The notes under the pieces: generated by a model | Database searches by the model: none | What the model saw: only the letters and a program-made list of their open reading frames with translations | What the model was told of the DNA's origin: nothing | Shown here: piece by piece, positions 1-5,873 of the stretch | Layout of the letters: each line of letters starts with the position of its first letter | Position numbering within the stretch: the stretch's first letter is position 1 | From: F23-B02 sp045601285 | GTDB taxonomy: Bacteria; Bacillota; Clostridia; Oscillospirales; Oscillospiraceae | Assembly (NCBI GenBank): GCA_045601285.1 | Contig: JAZRZJ010000047.1 | Location: forward strand, 1 to 13,205 | Reading direction: 5' to 3' | Length of the DNA: 13,205 nt | Translations under genes and position numbers: made by a program

Positions 1-188
1 AGATGCGCGTCAAGGGCGAGGACGGCAAGATGTATCTGCCACACACGCTCAACAACACCGTCGTTGCACCCCCGCGTATGCTCATCGCCTTCCTCGAAAA
101 CCATCTGCAGGCCGACGGCTCCGTCACCGTTCCCGAGGTGCTCCGTCCCTACATGGGCGGCAAGGAAGTCATCGTTCCCAAGAAGTAA
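1..188 (+). CDS. serS: Seryl-tRNA synthetase, C-terminal end (5' part outside window)
   Basis: This is the last 61 or so codons of a class II aminoacyl-tRNA synthetase that charges tRNA-Ser with serine in the cytoplasm. The reading frame is open to the left edge of the window, so the ATG at position 3 is probably an internal Met rather than the start. Visible family features are HTLNNT followed by an Arg in PPRMLIAFLEN (the class II motif 3 region, where the Arg contacts ATP), then DGSVTVPEVLRPYMGG, the near-invariant C-terminal block of bacterial SerRS. The HTLNNT form, rather than HTLNGSG, is the variant I associate with clostridial enzymes. The gene ends in TAA. mscL follows 34 nt downstream on the same strand with no hairpin between them, so the two may be co-transcribed. 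The identification is firm; only the length is unknown. Confidence 0.9.
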   Translation, partial: MRVKGEDGKMYLPHTLNNTVVAPPRMLIAFLENHLQADGSVTVPEVLRPYMGGKEVIVPKK

Positions 189-222
189 CCAAAAAATTTA
201 AAAATAGAAAGGAAAACAAAAA

Positions 223-612
223 ATGAAAAAGTTTCTTGAAGAGTTCAAAGCATTTGCCATGCGCGGCAACGTTCTCGACATGGCAGTCGGCGTTGTCATC
301 GGCGGCGCCTTCACCGCAATCGTAACCGCAATCGTTGAAAACCTCCTTACCCCCATCATCGGTCTTCTGCTTCCTGACAGCACCTTTGCAGAATGGGCTC
401 CCTGCGGCTTCGGCATAGGCGCGGTAATCAACGCAATCATCACCTTCGTCATCACCGCCTTTGCCGTATTCCTCATTGTCAAGGCAGTCAACAAGCTGGG
501 TGAGATGAAGAAGAAGGAAGCCGAAGAAGCTGTTGAGGAAGTCGTTGAAGAAGCAAAGCCCTCCACCGAGGAGCTGCTTGCGGAAATCCTTGCAGAGCTG
601 AAGAGCAAGTAA
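223..612 (+). CDS. mscL: Large-conductance mechanosensitive channel MscL
   Basis: This 129-residue inner-membrane protein is expected to form a pentameric channel that opens under membrane tension and releases solutes during hypo-osmotic shock. The N-terminus carries the family signature FKAFAMRGNVLDMAVGVVIG (residues 8-27). TM1 spans about 17-48, followed by a short extracellular loop (about 51-65) and TM2 at about 66-92, ending KAVNKL. The tail is a charged Glu/Lys helix, and the PSTEELLAEILAELK segment (from about residue 112) matches the C-terminal bundle of MscL. The loop is shorter than in the E. coli protein, which is common in Gram-positive forms. An AGAAAGGA ribosome binding site lies just upstream of the ATG. 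The gene follows serS closely and faces tuf across a repeat-filled gap. Confidence 0.95.
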   Translation: MKKFLEEFKAFAMRGNVLDMAVGVVIGGAFTAIVTAIVENLLTPIIGLLLPDSTFAEWAPCGFGIGAVINAIITFVITAFAVFLIVKAVNKLGEMKKKEAEEAVEEVVEEAKPSTEELLAEILAELKSK

Positions 613-622
613 TACATAAATA

Positions 623-647
623 GGGGCGCGGTGAGTTGCCGCTCCCC
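623..647 (+). terminator. Hairpin after mscL, possible weak terminator
   Basis: An imperfect stem-loop starts 11 nt after the mscL stop. Arms GGGG-c-GCGG and CCGC-t-CCCC give eight pairs with one internal C/T mismatch and a 7-nt loop (TGAGTTG). It is followed by ATATTAAAA rather than a T run, so it is a poor intrinsic terminator. It may instead stabilise the 3' end of the mRNA. Confidence 0.4.
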
Positions 648-676
648 ATATTAAAACACCTTTTCAAAAATCACCG

Positions 677-749
677 TGTCATTCTGAGCGGAGCGAAGAA
701 TCCCCATATACGATAGAGATTCTTCGCCGCTGCGCTCCTCAGAATGACA
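677..749. repeat. Intergenic inverted repeat, family A
   Basis: An imperfect hairpin element. The left arm begins TGTCATTCTGAG and includes GCGAAGAATC. The right arm reads GATTCTTCGC and then CTCAGAATGACA. The same arms recur many times at 5874-6617 and once, shortened, at 1025-1060. It lies between converging genes, the usual location for REP-like elements. Open frames across it (for example - strand 651-974, with the HSEERS-type peptide) are by-products of the repeat. Confidence 0.8.
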
Positions 750-761
750 GTTCTTTAAAGT

Positions 762-835
762 CTGCCGTAGGGCGGGGGCTTGCTCCCGCCGCAGATTGAC
801 ACCGCAGCCATACAGCGGAGCGATGTGGGGAACAG
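762..835. repeat. Intergenic repeat, family C (GGGGCTTGCTCCCGCC type)
   Basis: The element contains GGGCGGGGGCTTGCTCCCGCCG, a GC-rich hairpin core, and continues to GCGGAGCGATGTGGGG. The core recurs at 5823-5850, and the GGAGCGATGTGGGG part recurs inverted near 5780-5802. The two cassettes are therefore present in both repeat-bearing gaps of the window. No coding function is supported. Confidence 0.7.
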
Positions 836-844
836 AATCCCCCA

Positions 845-933
845 GTCGCCTGCGGCGACAAGGCCGCCCCCCTCTTTGTCGCCTGCGGCGACATTTCTCC
901 CCGCTGGGGAGAATCTTCCCTTTGACAAGGGGG
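845..933. repeat. Intergenic repeat, family D (paired GTCGCCTGCGGCGAC palindromes)
   Basis: Two identical 15-nt palindromes (GTCGCC-TGC-GGCGAC) lie at 845-859 and 878-892, separated by a C-rich spacer. A CTCCCCGCTGGGGAG hairpin follows, then a CCCTTTGACAAGGGG segment. Each part is self-complementary, so the transcript would fold into a series of short stems. The family is seen only here in this window. Confidence 0.65.
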
Positions 934-943
934 GCATGAGCAG

Positions 944-980
944 CGCGGATTCCCACTTCGCAAGCGCCTCGCAATGACAG
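944..980. repeat. Intergenic repeat, family B-like (GCGGATT...CGCAATGACAG)
   Basis: A single diverged copy of the element that begins GCGGATT, continues CCCAC, and ends CTCGCAATGACAG. Three closer copies, starting GCGGATTGCCACACC and ending TTCGCAATGACAGA, sit inside the tandem array at 6080-6118, 6287-6325 and 6490-6528. The shared ATGACA ending suggests a relationship to family A, whose arms also end AGAATGACA. Confidence 0.6.
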
Positions 981-1024
981 AATTTTTAATAAGCTGTAAG
1001 TTGCACCTTTTCAGGAAACCACCC

Positions 1025-1060
1025 TGTCATTCTGAGGAGCACAGCGACGTGGGAATGACA
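1025..1060. repeat. Truncated family A repeat
   Basis: A shortened family A copy. TGTCATTCTGAGGAGC is followed by ACAGCGACG, then directly by TGGGAATGACA. The middle of the hairpin (AGAATC...GATTCTTCG) is missing, which looks like internal deletion between the arms. Confidence 0.65.
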
Positions 1061-1118
1061 CCGTAGTTTTTATTAAGGGGAAACGGATCGCCGCGGTGTT
1101 TTTTGTTGGTTTTTATGC

Positions 1119-1153
1119 AAAAAAAGAACTCACCGTACGGTGAGTTCTTTTTT
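1119..1153 (-). terminator. Strong intrinsic terminator of the str operon (bidirectional)
   Basis: Eighteen nt past the tuf stop lies a perfect 22-nt palindrome (arms GAACTCACCGT and ACGGTGAGTTC, 1126-1147), flanked by seven A on one side and six T on the other. Read from the - strand it is a GC-containing hairpin followed by seven U, ending the rpsL-rpsG-fusA-tuf transcript. Read from the + strand it also has a U tail, so it could stop transcripts coming from mscL. Confidence 0.9.
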
Positions 1154-1170
1154 AAGTGTTTAAGTGTTAA

Positions 1171-2373
1171 TTACTCGTTGATTGCAATAACAACACCGGA
1201 ACCGACAGTGCGGCCGCCTTCACGGATAGCGAAGCGGAGGCCGTTCTCGATTGCGATGGGGGTGATCAGCTCAACGTTCATGTCAACGTTATCGCCGGGC
1301 ATGCACATTTCAACGCCGTCGGGAAGGTTGATAACGCCGGTAACGTCGGTGGTACGGAAGTAGAACTGAGGACGGTAGTTATTGAAGAAAGGAGTATGAC
1401 GGCCGCCTTCGTCCTTGGACAGAACGTAAACCTGGCCGGTGAACTTGGTGTGGGGGTTGATGGAGCCGGGAGCTGCCAGAACCTGTCCACGCTCAACGTC
1501 CTTCTTTGCAATGCCGCGGAGCAGGGTACCTACGTTGTCGCCTGCTTCTGCGTACTCGAGCTGCTTGTGGAACATCTCAGTACCGGTAACGGTGGTCTCG
1601 GTCTTCTCGTCCTTCAGGCCGACGATCTGAACCTTGTCGCCAACCTTAACGCGACCACGCTCTACGCGACCGGTGGTAACGGTGCCACGGCCGGAGATGG
1701 TGAATACGTCTTCGATAGGCATAAGGAAGGGCTGGTCTGCCTTGCGGTCGGGAGTGGGGATCCAGCTGTCAACTGCGTCCATGAGTTCCTTGATGCAGGC
1801 ATAGTCGGGGTGGTTGGGATCGTTGGACTCGCAGGTAAGTGCGATAAGAGCGGAGCCGCGGACGATGGGGGTGTCATCTCCGGGGAAGCCGTAGAAGTCG
1901 AGGAGTTCGCGAACTTCCATCTCAACGAGCTCGAGGAGCTCATCGTCGTCAACCTGGTCGCACTTGTTCAGGAATACCAGGATGGAGGGAACGTTAACCT
2001 GACGTGCAAGCAGAAGGTGCTCGCGGGTCTGAGCCATGGGGCCGTCGGAAGCAGCGATAACGAGGATGCCGCCGTCCATCTGAGCAGCGCCGGTGATCAT
2101 GTTCTTGATATAGTCAGCGTGGCCCGGGCAGTCAACGTGAGCATAGTGGCGGTTTGCGGTCTTGTACTCAACGTGTGCGGTGTTGATGGTGATACCACGT
2201 TCTCTCTCTTCGGGAGCCTTGTCGATGGAAGAGTAGTCGGTGTACTCTGCGCCGCCCTGGAGTGCCAGGTACTTGGTGATAGCTGCGGTCAGAGTGGTCT
2301 TGCCGTGGTCGATATGACCGATGGTGCCGATATTAACGTGGGGCAGGGATCTGTCGAACATCTGTTTTGCCAT
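1171..2373 (-). CDS. tuf: Translation elongation factor Tu
   Basis: This 400-residue GTPase delivers aminoacyl-tRNA to the ribosomal A site. All GTP-binding motifs are visible: G1 GHIDHGKT (19-26), switch I RGITINTAH (59-67), G3 DCPGH (81-85) with the catalytic His85, G4 NKCD (136-139) and G5 SAL (174-176). Domains 2 and 3 follow, including GRGTVTTGRVERG and the C-terminal REGGRTVGSGVV. G1 has Ile where E. coli has Val (GHVDHGKT), a conservative change. The ATG start is set by a GAGGAGG ribosome binding site at 2383-2389, 9 nt upstream. It is the last gene of the str operon, 66 nt after fusA, and is followed by a strong terminator. An AT-rich gap upstream contains a possible extra promoter. 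Confidence 0.98.
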   Translation of the reverse strand: MAKQMFDRSLPHVNIGTIGHIDHGKTTLTAAITKYLALQGGAEYTDYSSIDKAPEERERGITINTAHVEYKTANRHYAHVDCPGHADYIKNMITGAAQMDGGILVIAASDGPMAQTREHLLLARQVNVPSILVFLNKCDQVDDDELLELVEMEVRELLDFYGFPGDDTPIVRGSALIALTCESNDPNHPDYACIKELMDAVDSWIPTPDRKADQPFLMPIEDVFTISGRGTVTTGRVERGRVKVGDKVQIVGLKDEKTETTVTGTEMFHKQLEYAEAGDNVGTLLRGIAKKDVERGQVLAAPGSINPHTKFTGQVYVLSKDEGGRHTPFFNNYRPQFYFRTTDVTGVINLPDGVEMCMPGDNVDMNVELITPIAIENGLRFAIREGGRTVGSGVVIAINE

Positions 2374-2410
2374 TGTGAATATCCTCCTCAGATAAAATTA
2401 CAAAATAATT

Positions 2411-2439
2411 ATTATAAAATTTGTTTTGCTTTAGTTTAA
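2411..2439 (-). promoter_or_regulatory. Possible internal promoter for tuf
   Basis: In the AT-rich fusA-tuf gap the - strand has a perfect -10 box TATAAT (2411-2416). Seventeen nt upstream is TTAAAC (2434-2439), which matches the -35 consensus at only three of six positions. Extra transcription of tuf from promoters around fusA is known in E. coli, but here the evidence is only the -10 box, and AT-rich sequence gives such boxes by chance. Confidence 0.3.
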
Positions 2440-4518
2440 TCAGCCTTTTCTGTATCCGCCTATGAGAGTCTCTATGAGATTCTTGGGGATCTCAACATAG
2501 TGGCTGGGTTCCATGCTGTAGGTTGCTCTGCCCTGAGTTTTGCTTCTCAGGTCGGTTGCGTAGCCGAACATGGAGGACAGCGGAACGTTTGCTTCCACGG
2601 TTGCGGTACCGTTTCTGATATCGCTGCCGGAAATCTGTCCGCGTCTTGAGTTTACATCGCCCATAACGTCACCCATATATTCATCGGGTGCGGTTACAAC
2701 GACTTTCATTATAGGCTCAAGCAGAGTGGGGCCGGCCTTTGCACAGGCTTCCTTAAAGGCCATGCTGCCGCAGATCTTGAAGGCCAGTTCAGAGGAGTCG
2801 ACCTCGTGATAGGAACCGTCGATGAGGGTTACCTTCACGTCAACAACCTGATAGCCGGCAAGAACGCCGGACTGCATTGCACCCTGAATGCCCTGGTCAA
2901 CACAAGGAATGTATTCCTTGGGAATTGCGCCGCCCGTAATCTTATTGACGAACTCATAGCCCTTGCCGGACTCGTTGGGCTCAACAACAATCTTGCAGTG
3001 TGCAAACTGACCTTTGCCGCCGGTCTGACGTGCATAACGTGTGTCGGCGGTGGCTTCCCTGGTGATCGTTTCCTTATAGGATACCTGGGGCTTGCCTACA
3101 TTTGCTTCAACCTTAAACTCCCGCAGAAGTCTGTCCACGATAATCTCAAGGTGGAGCTCACCCATGCCGGCAATAATGGTCTGACCCGTTTCTTCGTCCG
3201 TATAGGTCTTGAAGGTGGGGTCCTCCTCTGCCAGCTTCTGCAGCGCGATTGCCATCTTCTCCTGACCGGCTTTGGTCTTGGGCTCGATTGCGACACGGAT
3301 TACAGGCTCGGGGAATTCCATGGATTCAAGGACAATGGGAGCTTTTTCATCACAGAGTGTGTCGCCGGTGGTGGTATTCTTCAGACCAACCGCAGCTGCG
3401 ATATCGCCGGAATACACAACCGCAAGGTCTTCTCTGTGGTTTGCGTGCATAAGCAGGATACGGCCGATGCGCTCACGCTGACCCTTGGAAGAGTTCATTA
3501 CGGTTTTGCCGGCTTCCAGCATACCGGAGTACACACGGAAGAAGCTCAGCCGGCCAACGAAGGGGTCGGTCATGATCTTGAAAGCCAGCGCCGCAAAGGG
3601 AGCTTCGTCGGAGGCCTCACGGGTCTCCTCTTCATCGGTTTTGGGATTAGTGCCGCTGATTGCGGGAATATCCAGCGGAGAGGGCATATAATCCACGATT
3701 GCATCCAGCAGCTTCTGAACGCCTTTGTTTTTATAGGAAGTTCCGCAGACAACAGGAACCATTTTTACGGAAACGGTTGCCGCTCTGATTGCCCTGCGGA
3801 TCATATCCTGGGGAATTTCTTCGCCTTCGAGATAACGCATCATTATCTCGTCATCGAAATCGGAAATGGCTTCCAGCATATTTATGCGGTATTCCTCGGC
3901 CATTTCACGCATATCCTCGGGTATTTCCTCGGTACGCATGTCATTGCCGAGATCGTCATAAAAGATGCGGGCATTCATTTCCACCAGGTCGATTATACCC
4001 CTGAAATCAGCTTCAGCACCGATAGGAAGCTGAATGGGAACGGCGTTGCACTTGAGTCTGTCATGTACCATACCGAGTACATTGAAGAAATCGGCGCCCA
4101 TGATATCCATCTTGTTGACGTATATCATTCTGGGAACGTTGTAGTGGTCTGCCTGTCTCCATACAGTTTCGGACTGGGGCTCTACACCGCCTTTGGCGCA
4201 GAGTACGGTGACACAGCCGTCGAGAACACGCAGTGAGCGCTCGACCTCAACGGTGAAGTCAACGTGACCCGGTGTATCGATGATGTTTATGCGGGTGTCC
4301 TTCCAATGACAAGTGGTGGCGGCGGAGGTGATGGTGATACCTCTCTCCTGCTCCTGCTCCATCCAGTCCATTGTTGCGGTACCCTCATGAGTCTCACCGA
4401 TTTTGTAATTGACGCCGGTGTAATAAAGAATACGCTCTGTTGTCGTAGTCTTGCCGGCATCGATGTGAGCCATGATTCCGATATTTCTTGTTTTTTCGAG
4501 TGAATACTGTCTGGGCAT
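2440..4518 (-). CDS. fusA: Translation elongation factor G
   Basis: This 692-residue GTPase drives translocation of tRNA and mRNA after peptide-bond formation and helps recycle ribosomes. The G domain shows G1 AHIDAGKT (17-24), switch I RGITITSA (59-66), G3 DTPGH (81-85) and G4 NKMD (135-138). Later landmarks include the domain III GMGELHLEIIVDRL stretch, domain IV with TGGKGQFAHCKI and HEVDSSELAFK, and a C-terminal MFGYATDLRSKTQGRATYSMEP typical of domain V in EF-G. The length matches the Bacillus-type protein. An AGGAG lies 6 nt before the ATG, and rpsG ends 18 nt upstream, so translation may be coupled. It ends in TGA, one of two genes here that do. The sequence looks like ordinary EF-G rather than a tetracycline-protection paralogue, given its place in the str operon. 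Confidence 0.98.
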   Translation of the reverse strand: MPRQYSLEKTRNIGIMAHIDAGKTTTTERILYYTGVNYKIGETHEGTATMDWMEQEQERGITITSAATTCHWKDTRINIIDTPGHVDFTVEVERSLRVLDGCVTVLCAKGGVEPQSETVWRQADHYNVPRMIYVNKMDIMGADFFNVLGMVHDRLKCNAVPIQLPIGAEADFRGIIDLVEMNARIFYDDLGNDMRTEEIPEDMREMAEEYRINMLEAISDFDDEIMMRYLEGEEIPQDMIRRAIRAATVSVKMVPVVCGTSYKNKGVQKLLDAIVDYMPSPLDIPAISGTNPKTDEEETREASDEAPFAALAFKIMTDPFVGRLSFFRVYSGMLEAGKTVMNSSKGQRERIGRILLMHANHREDLAVVYSGDIAAAVGLKNTTTGDTLCDEKAPIVLESMEFPEPVIRVAIEPKTKAGQEKMAIALQKLAEEDPTFKTYTDEETGQTIIAGMGELHLEIIVDRLLREFKVEANVGKPQVSYKETITREATADTRYARQTGGKGQFAHCKIVVEPNESGKGYEFVNKITGGAIPKEYIPCVDQGIQGAMQSGVLAGYQVVDVKVTLIDGSYHEVDSSELAFKICGSMAFKEACAKAGPTLLEPIMKVVVTAPDEYMGDVMGDVNSRRGQISGSDIRNGTATVEANVPLSSMFGYATDLRSKTQGRATYSMEPSHYVEIPKNLIETLIGGYRKG

Positions 4519-4536
4519 ATAATTCTCCTGATCAGA

Positions 4537-5007
4537 TTACCATCTGAAGTGTGCGAAGGCCTTGTTGGAGTCTGCCATCTTGTGAGTATCCTCACGCTTC
4601 TTGACAGATGCGCCGAGATTGTTGCAGGCATCCATGATTTCGCCTGCCAGACGTTCCTTCATGGTCTTCTCGCCACGCTTACGAGCGTAGCCAACCAGCC
4701 AGCGCAGACCGAGAGTCTGACGACGTGCAGGTCTTACTTCGATAGGAACCTGGTAAGTTGCACCGCCGACACGGCGAGCCTTAACTTCGAGGCTGGGCAT
4801 GATGTTGTTCATAGCTTCGGTGAAGGCCTCCAGGGGCTCCTTACCGGTTTTCTCCTTGATGATGTCAAAAGCGTCGTACACGACCTTCTGAGCAACACCC
4901 TTCTTGCCGTCCAGCATAACAGCATTGATAAGCTTGGTTACCAGAACGCTGTTGTACATAGGATCGGGTAAAATTTCTCTTTTGGGAACATTACCTCTTC
5001 TGGGCAC
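4537..5007 (-). CDS. rpsG: 30S ribosomal protein S7
   Basis: This 156-residue primary 16S rRNA-binding protein organises the 30S head and contacts the E-site tRNA. The family features are clear: MPRRGNVPKREILPDPMYNS at the start, LINAVMLDGKKGVAQ, the block VGGATYQVPIEVRPARRQTL that forms the beta-hairpin contact region, LRWLV, and the C-terminal DTHKMADSNKAFAHFRW. The start codon is GTG (5005-5007), not ATG. It is fixed by AAGGAGG at 5017-5023 and by the invariant PRRG immediately after it. The gene lies between rpsL (120 nt upstream, with a structured spacer) and fusA (18 nt downstream). In E. coli S7 represses its own synthesis by binding the rpsL-rpsG spacer. Whether that holds here is inference. 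Confidence 0.98.
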   Translation of the reverse strand: MPRRGNVPKREILPDPMYNSVLVTKLINAVMLDGKKGVAQKVVYDAFDIIKEKTGKEPLEAFTEAMNNIMPSLEVKARRVGGATYQVPIEVRPARRQTLGLRWLVGYARKRGEKTMKERLAGEIMDACNNLGASVKKREDTHKMADSNKAFAHFRW

Positions 5008-5016
5008 GTTTGCTTC

Positions 5017-5023
5017 CCTCCTT
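5017..5023 (-). promoter_or_regulatory. Ribosome binding site selecting the GTG start of rpsG
   Basis: A full AAGGAGG lies 9 nt upstream of the GTG codon. No in-frame ATG lies near the conserved PRRG N-terminus, so this site decides the start. Confidence 0.8.
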
Positions 5024-5047
5024 CATTAAAAAATGATTTCACAGGTA

Positions 5048-5122
5048 CTCGGAGCAACATTGTGCTCCGTCTGCGCCCCGAGGTTATCAATATGATAAAC
5101 AACAGGGCAAAAATTGCTGTTG
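5048..5122 (-). promoter_or_regulatory. Structured rpsL-rpsG intercistronic region, candidate S7 control site
   Basis: Three consecutive inverted repeats fill this 120-nt spacer. (1) CAACA..GCAA / TTGC..TGTTG at 5100-5122, with a GG bulge and AAA loop. (2) TTATCA / TGATAA at 5084-5098, with an ATA loop. (3) CGGAGCA / TGCTCCG at 5050-5069, with a 6-nt loop. CTCGG (5048-5052) can alternatively pair with CCGAG (5078-5082), which would exclude hairpin 3. None has a suitable U tail, so they do not look like terminators. In E. coli the equivalent spacer binds S7 for feedback repression. The role here is inferred from position. Confidence 0.5.
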
Positions 5123-5127
5123 GTTAA

Positions 5128-5553
5128 TTACTTTTTCTTTGCAGCTTTGGGTCTCTTTGCACCGTACTTGGAACGGGACTGCATACGTCCGGTTACGCCC
5201 TGTGCATCGAGGGTACCGCGAATGATGTGGTAACGAACACCGGGAAGGTCCTTAACACGACCGCCGCGGATCATAACGACGCTGTGCTCCTGAAGGTTAT
5301 GGCCGACACCGGGAATGTATGCGGTGACTTCGTAGCCATTGGTCAGACGTACACGGGCGATCTTACGCAGTGCGGAGTTAGGCTTCTTAGGAGTAGAGGT
5401 ACGGACTGCGGTGCAGACGCCTCTCTTCTGGGGTGCGCTCAGGTCGGTCTCGCAATTCTTGATGGTGTTAAGACCTTTCTGCATTGCGGGAGAGTTGGAC
5501 TTGTAGGTTACCTTTTCTCTGCCTTTTCTTACCAACTGGTTAAATGTAGGCAT
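5128..5553 (-). CDS. rpsL: 30S ribosomal protein S12
   Basis: This 141-residue protein of the 30S decoding centre takes part in A-site proofreading. The sequence has the Bacillota-type insertion (about residues 18-38) compared with the shorter E. coli protein, then QKRGVCT, TPKKPNSALRK, GHNLQEHSVV and RGGRVKDLPGVRYH. The streptomycin-resistance hot spots are wild type: Lys56 in PKKPNS (the B. subtilis K56 / E. coli K42 position) and Lys100 in RVKDLP. Asp101, the residue methylthiolated in some bacteria, is present. The ATG has AAAGGAG 6 nt upstream (5560-5566). It is the first gene of the str operon, with its own promoter about 120 nt upstream. Confidence 0.98.
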   Translation of the reverse strand: MPTFNQLVRKGREKVTYKSNSPAMQKGLNTIKNCETDLSAPQKRGVCTAVRTSTPKKPNSALRKIARVRLTNGYEVTAYIPGVGHNLQEHSVVMIRGGRVKDLPGVRYHIIRGTLDAQGVTGRMQSRSKYGAKRPKAAKKK

Positions 5554-5580
5554 TAGTTTCTCCTTTCTTCAAAAATTTTC

Positions 5581-5634
5581 CCTTGAAATTCAAGGCTTTG
5601 AGGGATTTACGCTCAATTGGGCGCAGTAAGCCCC
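5581..5634 (-). promoter_or_regulatory. 5' leader of the str operon with two short inverted repeats
   Basis: Between the predicted transcription start (near 5640) and rpsL the leader holds GGGC-7 nt-GCCC (5620-5634) and a palindrome CCTTGAA-A-TTCAAGG (5582-5596). On the - strand the second is followed by GGAAAATTTTT. It is too weak and too tightly looped to call an attenuator with confidence, but it lies close to the rpsL ribosome binding site and could affect initiation. Confidence 0.35.
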
Positions 5635-5646
5635 ACACGGATAAGA

Positions 5647-5675
5647 ATTTTATCAGAATGCACAAAAATAGTCAA
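5647..5675 (-). promoter_or_regulatory. Sigma-A-type promoter of the str operon
   Basis: On the - strand TTGACT (5670-5675) and TAAAAT (5647-5652) are separated by exactly 17 nt; each box matches the vegetative consensus at five of six positions. The sequence upstream (5676-5735) is rich in A and T runs, which could act as an UP element. The predicted start is near 5640, giving a leader of about 85 nt. It separates str transcription from rpoBC, which ends at its own hairpin at 6639-6670. Confidence 0.8.
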
Positions 5676-5748
5676 GGAATTTTTTGCACAAATACGAAAA
5701 TATTTTTCCTTGTTTTCGCATATATATGCCAATAAACCAGGGTTCAGG

Positions 5749-5770
5749 GATTAGTTTTTAGGGATCAGGA
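5749..5770. repeat. Short GGGATTAG / GGGATCAG direct repeat
   Basis: The sequence GGTTCAGGGATTAG is followed, after TTTTTA, by GGGATCAGG, giving a short imperfect direct repeat at the edge of the large repeat region. It resembles small G-rich intergenic repeats, but with only about two copies visible the call is weak. Confidence 0.35.
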
Positions 5771-5779
5771 GTGTAGTAG

Positions 5780-5802
5780 GGAGCGATCCCCACATCGCTC
5801 CG
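5780..5802. repeat. Inverted repeat GGAGCGAT...ATCGCTCC (family C part)
   Basis: A perfect 8-bp stem (5780-5787 with 5794-5801) with a CCCCAC loop. Its reverse complement matches the GGAGCGATGTGGGG segment near 817-831, so the element occurs in opposite orientations in the two gaps. Confidence 0.6.
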
Positions 5803-5822
5803 CACTTACGCACTAATCAAAA

Positions 5823-5850
5823 CGCCGCAGGACGGGGCTTGCTCCCGCCG
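5823..5850. repeat. Intergenic repeat, family C core
   Basis: CGCCGCAGGACGGGGCTTGC followed by TCCCGCCG matches the core at 762-791, with small differences in the left G run. It is a GC-rich hairpin element immediately before the tandem array. Confidence 0.65.
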
Positions 5851-5873
5851 ACAGCGCCAAATGCAAAACAAGC

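Noticed and set aside
651..974. 107-codon - strand open frame containing an HSEERS-type peptide
   Set aside because: It is made entirely of intergenic repeat elements; the peptide is a known kind of artefact of this repeat family.
5128..5553. Streptomycin-resistance mutation in rpsL
   Set aside because: The key lysines (56 and 100) are wild type. The rifampicin region of rpoB is likewise wild type.
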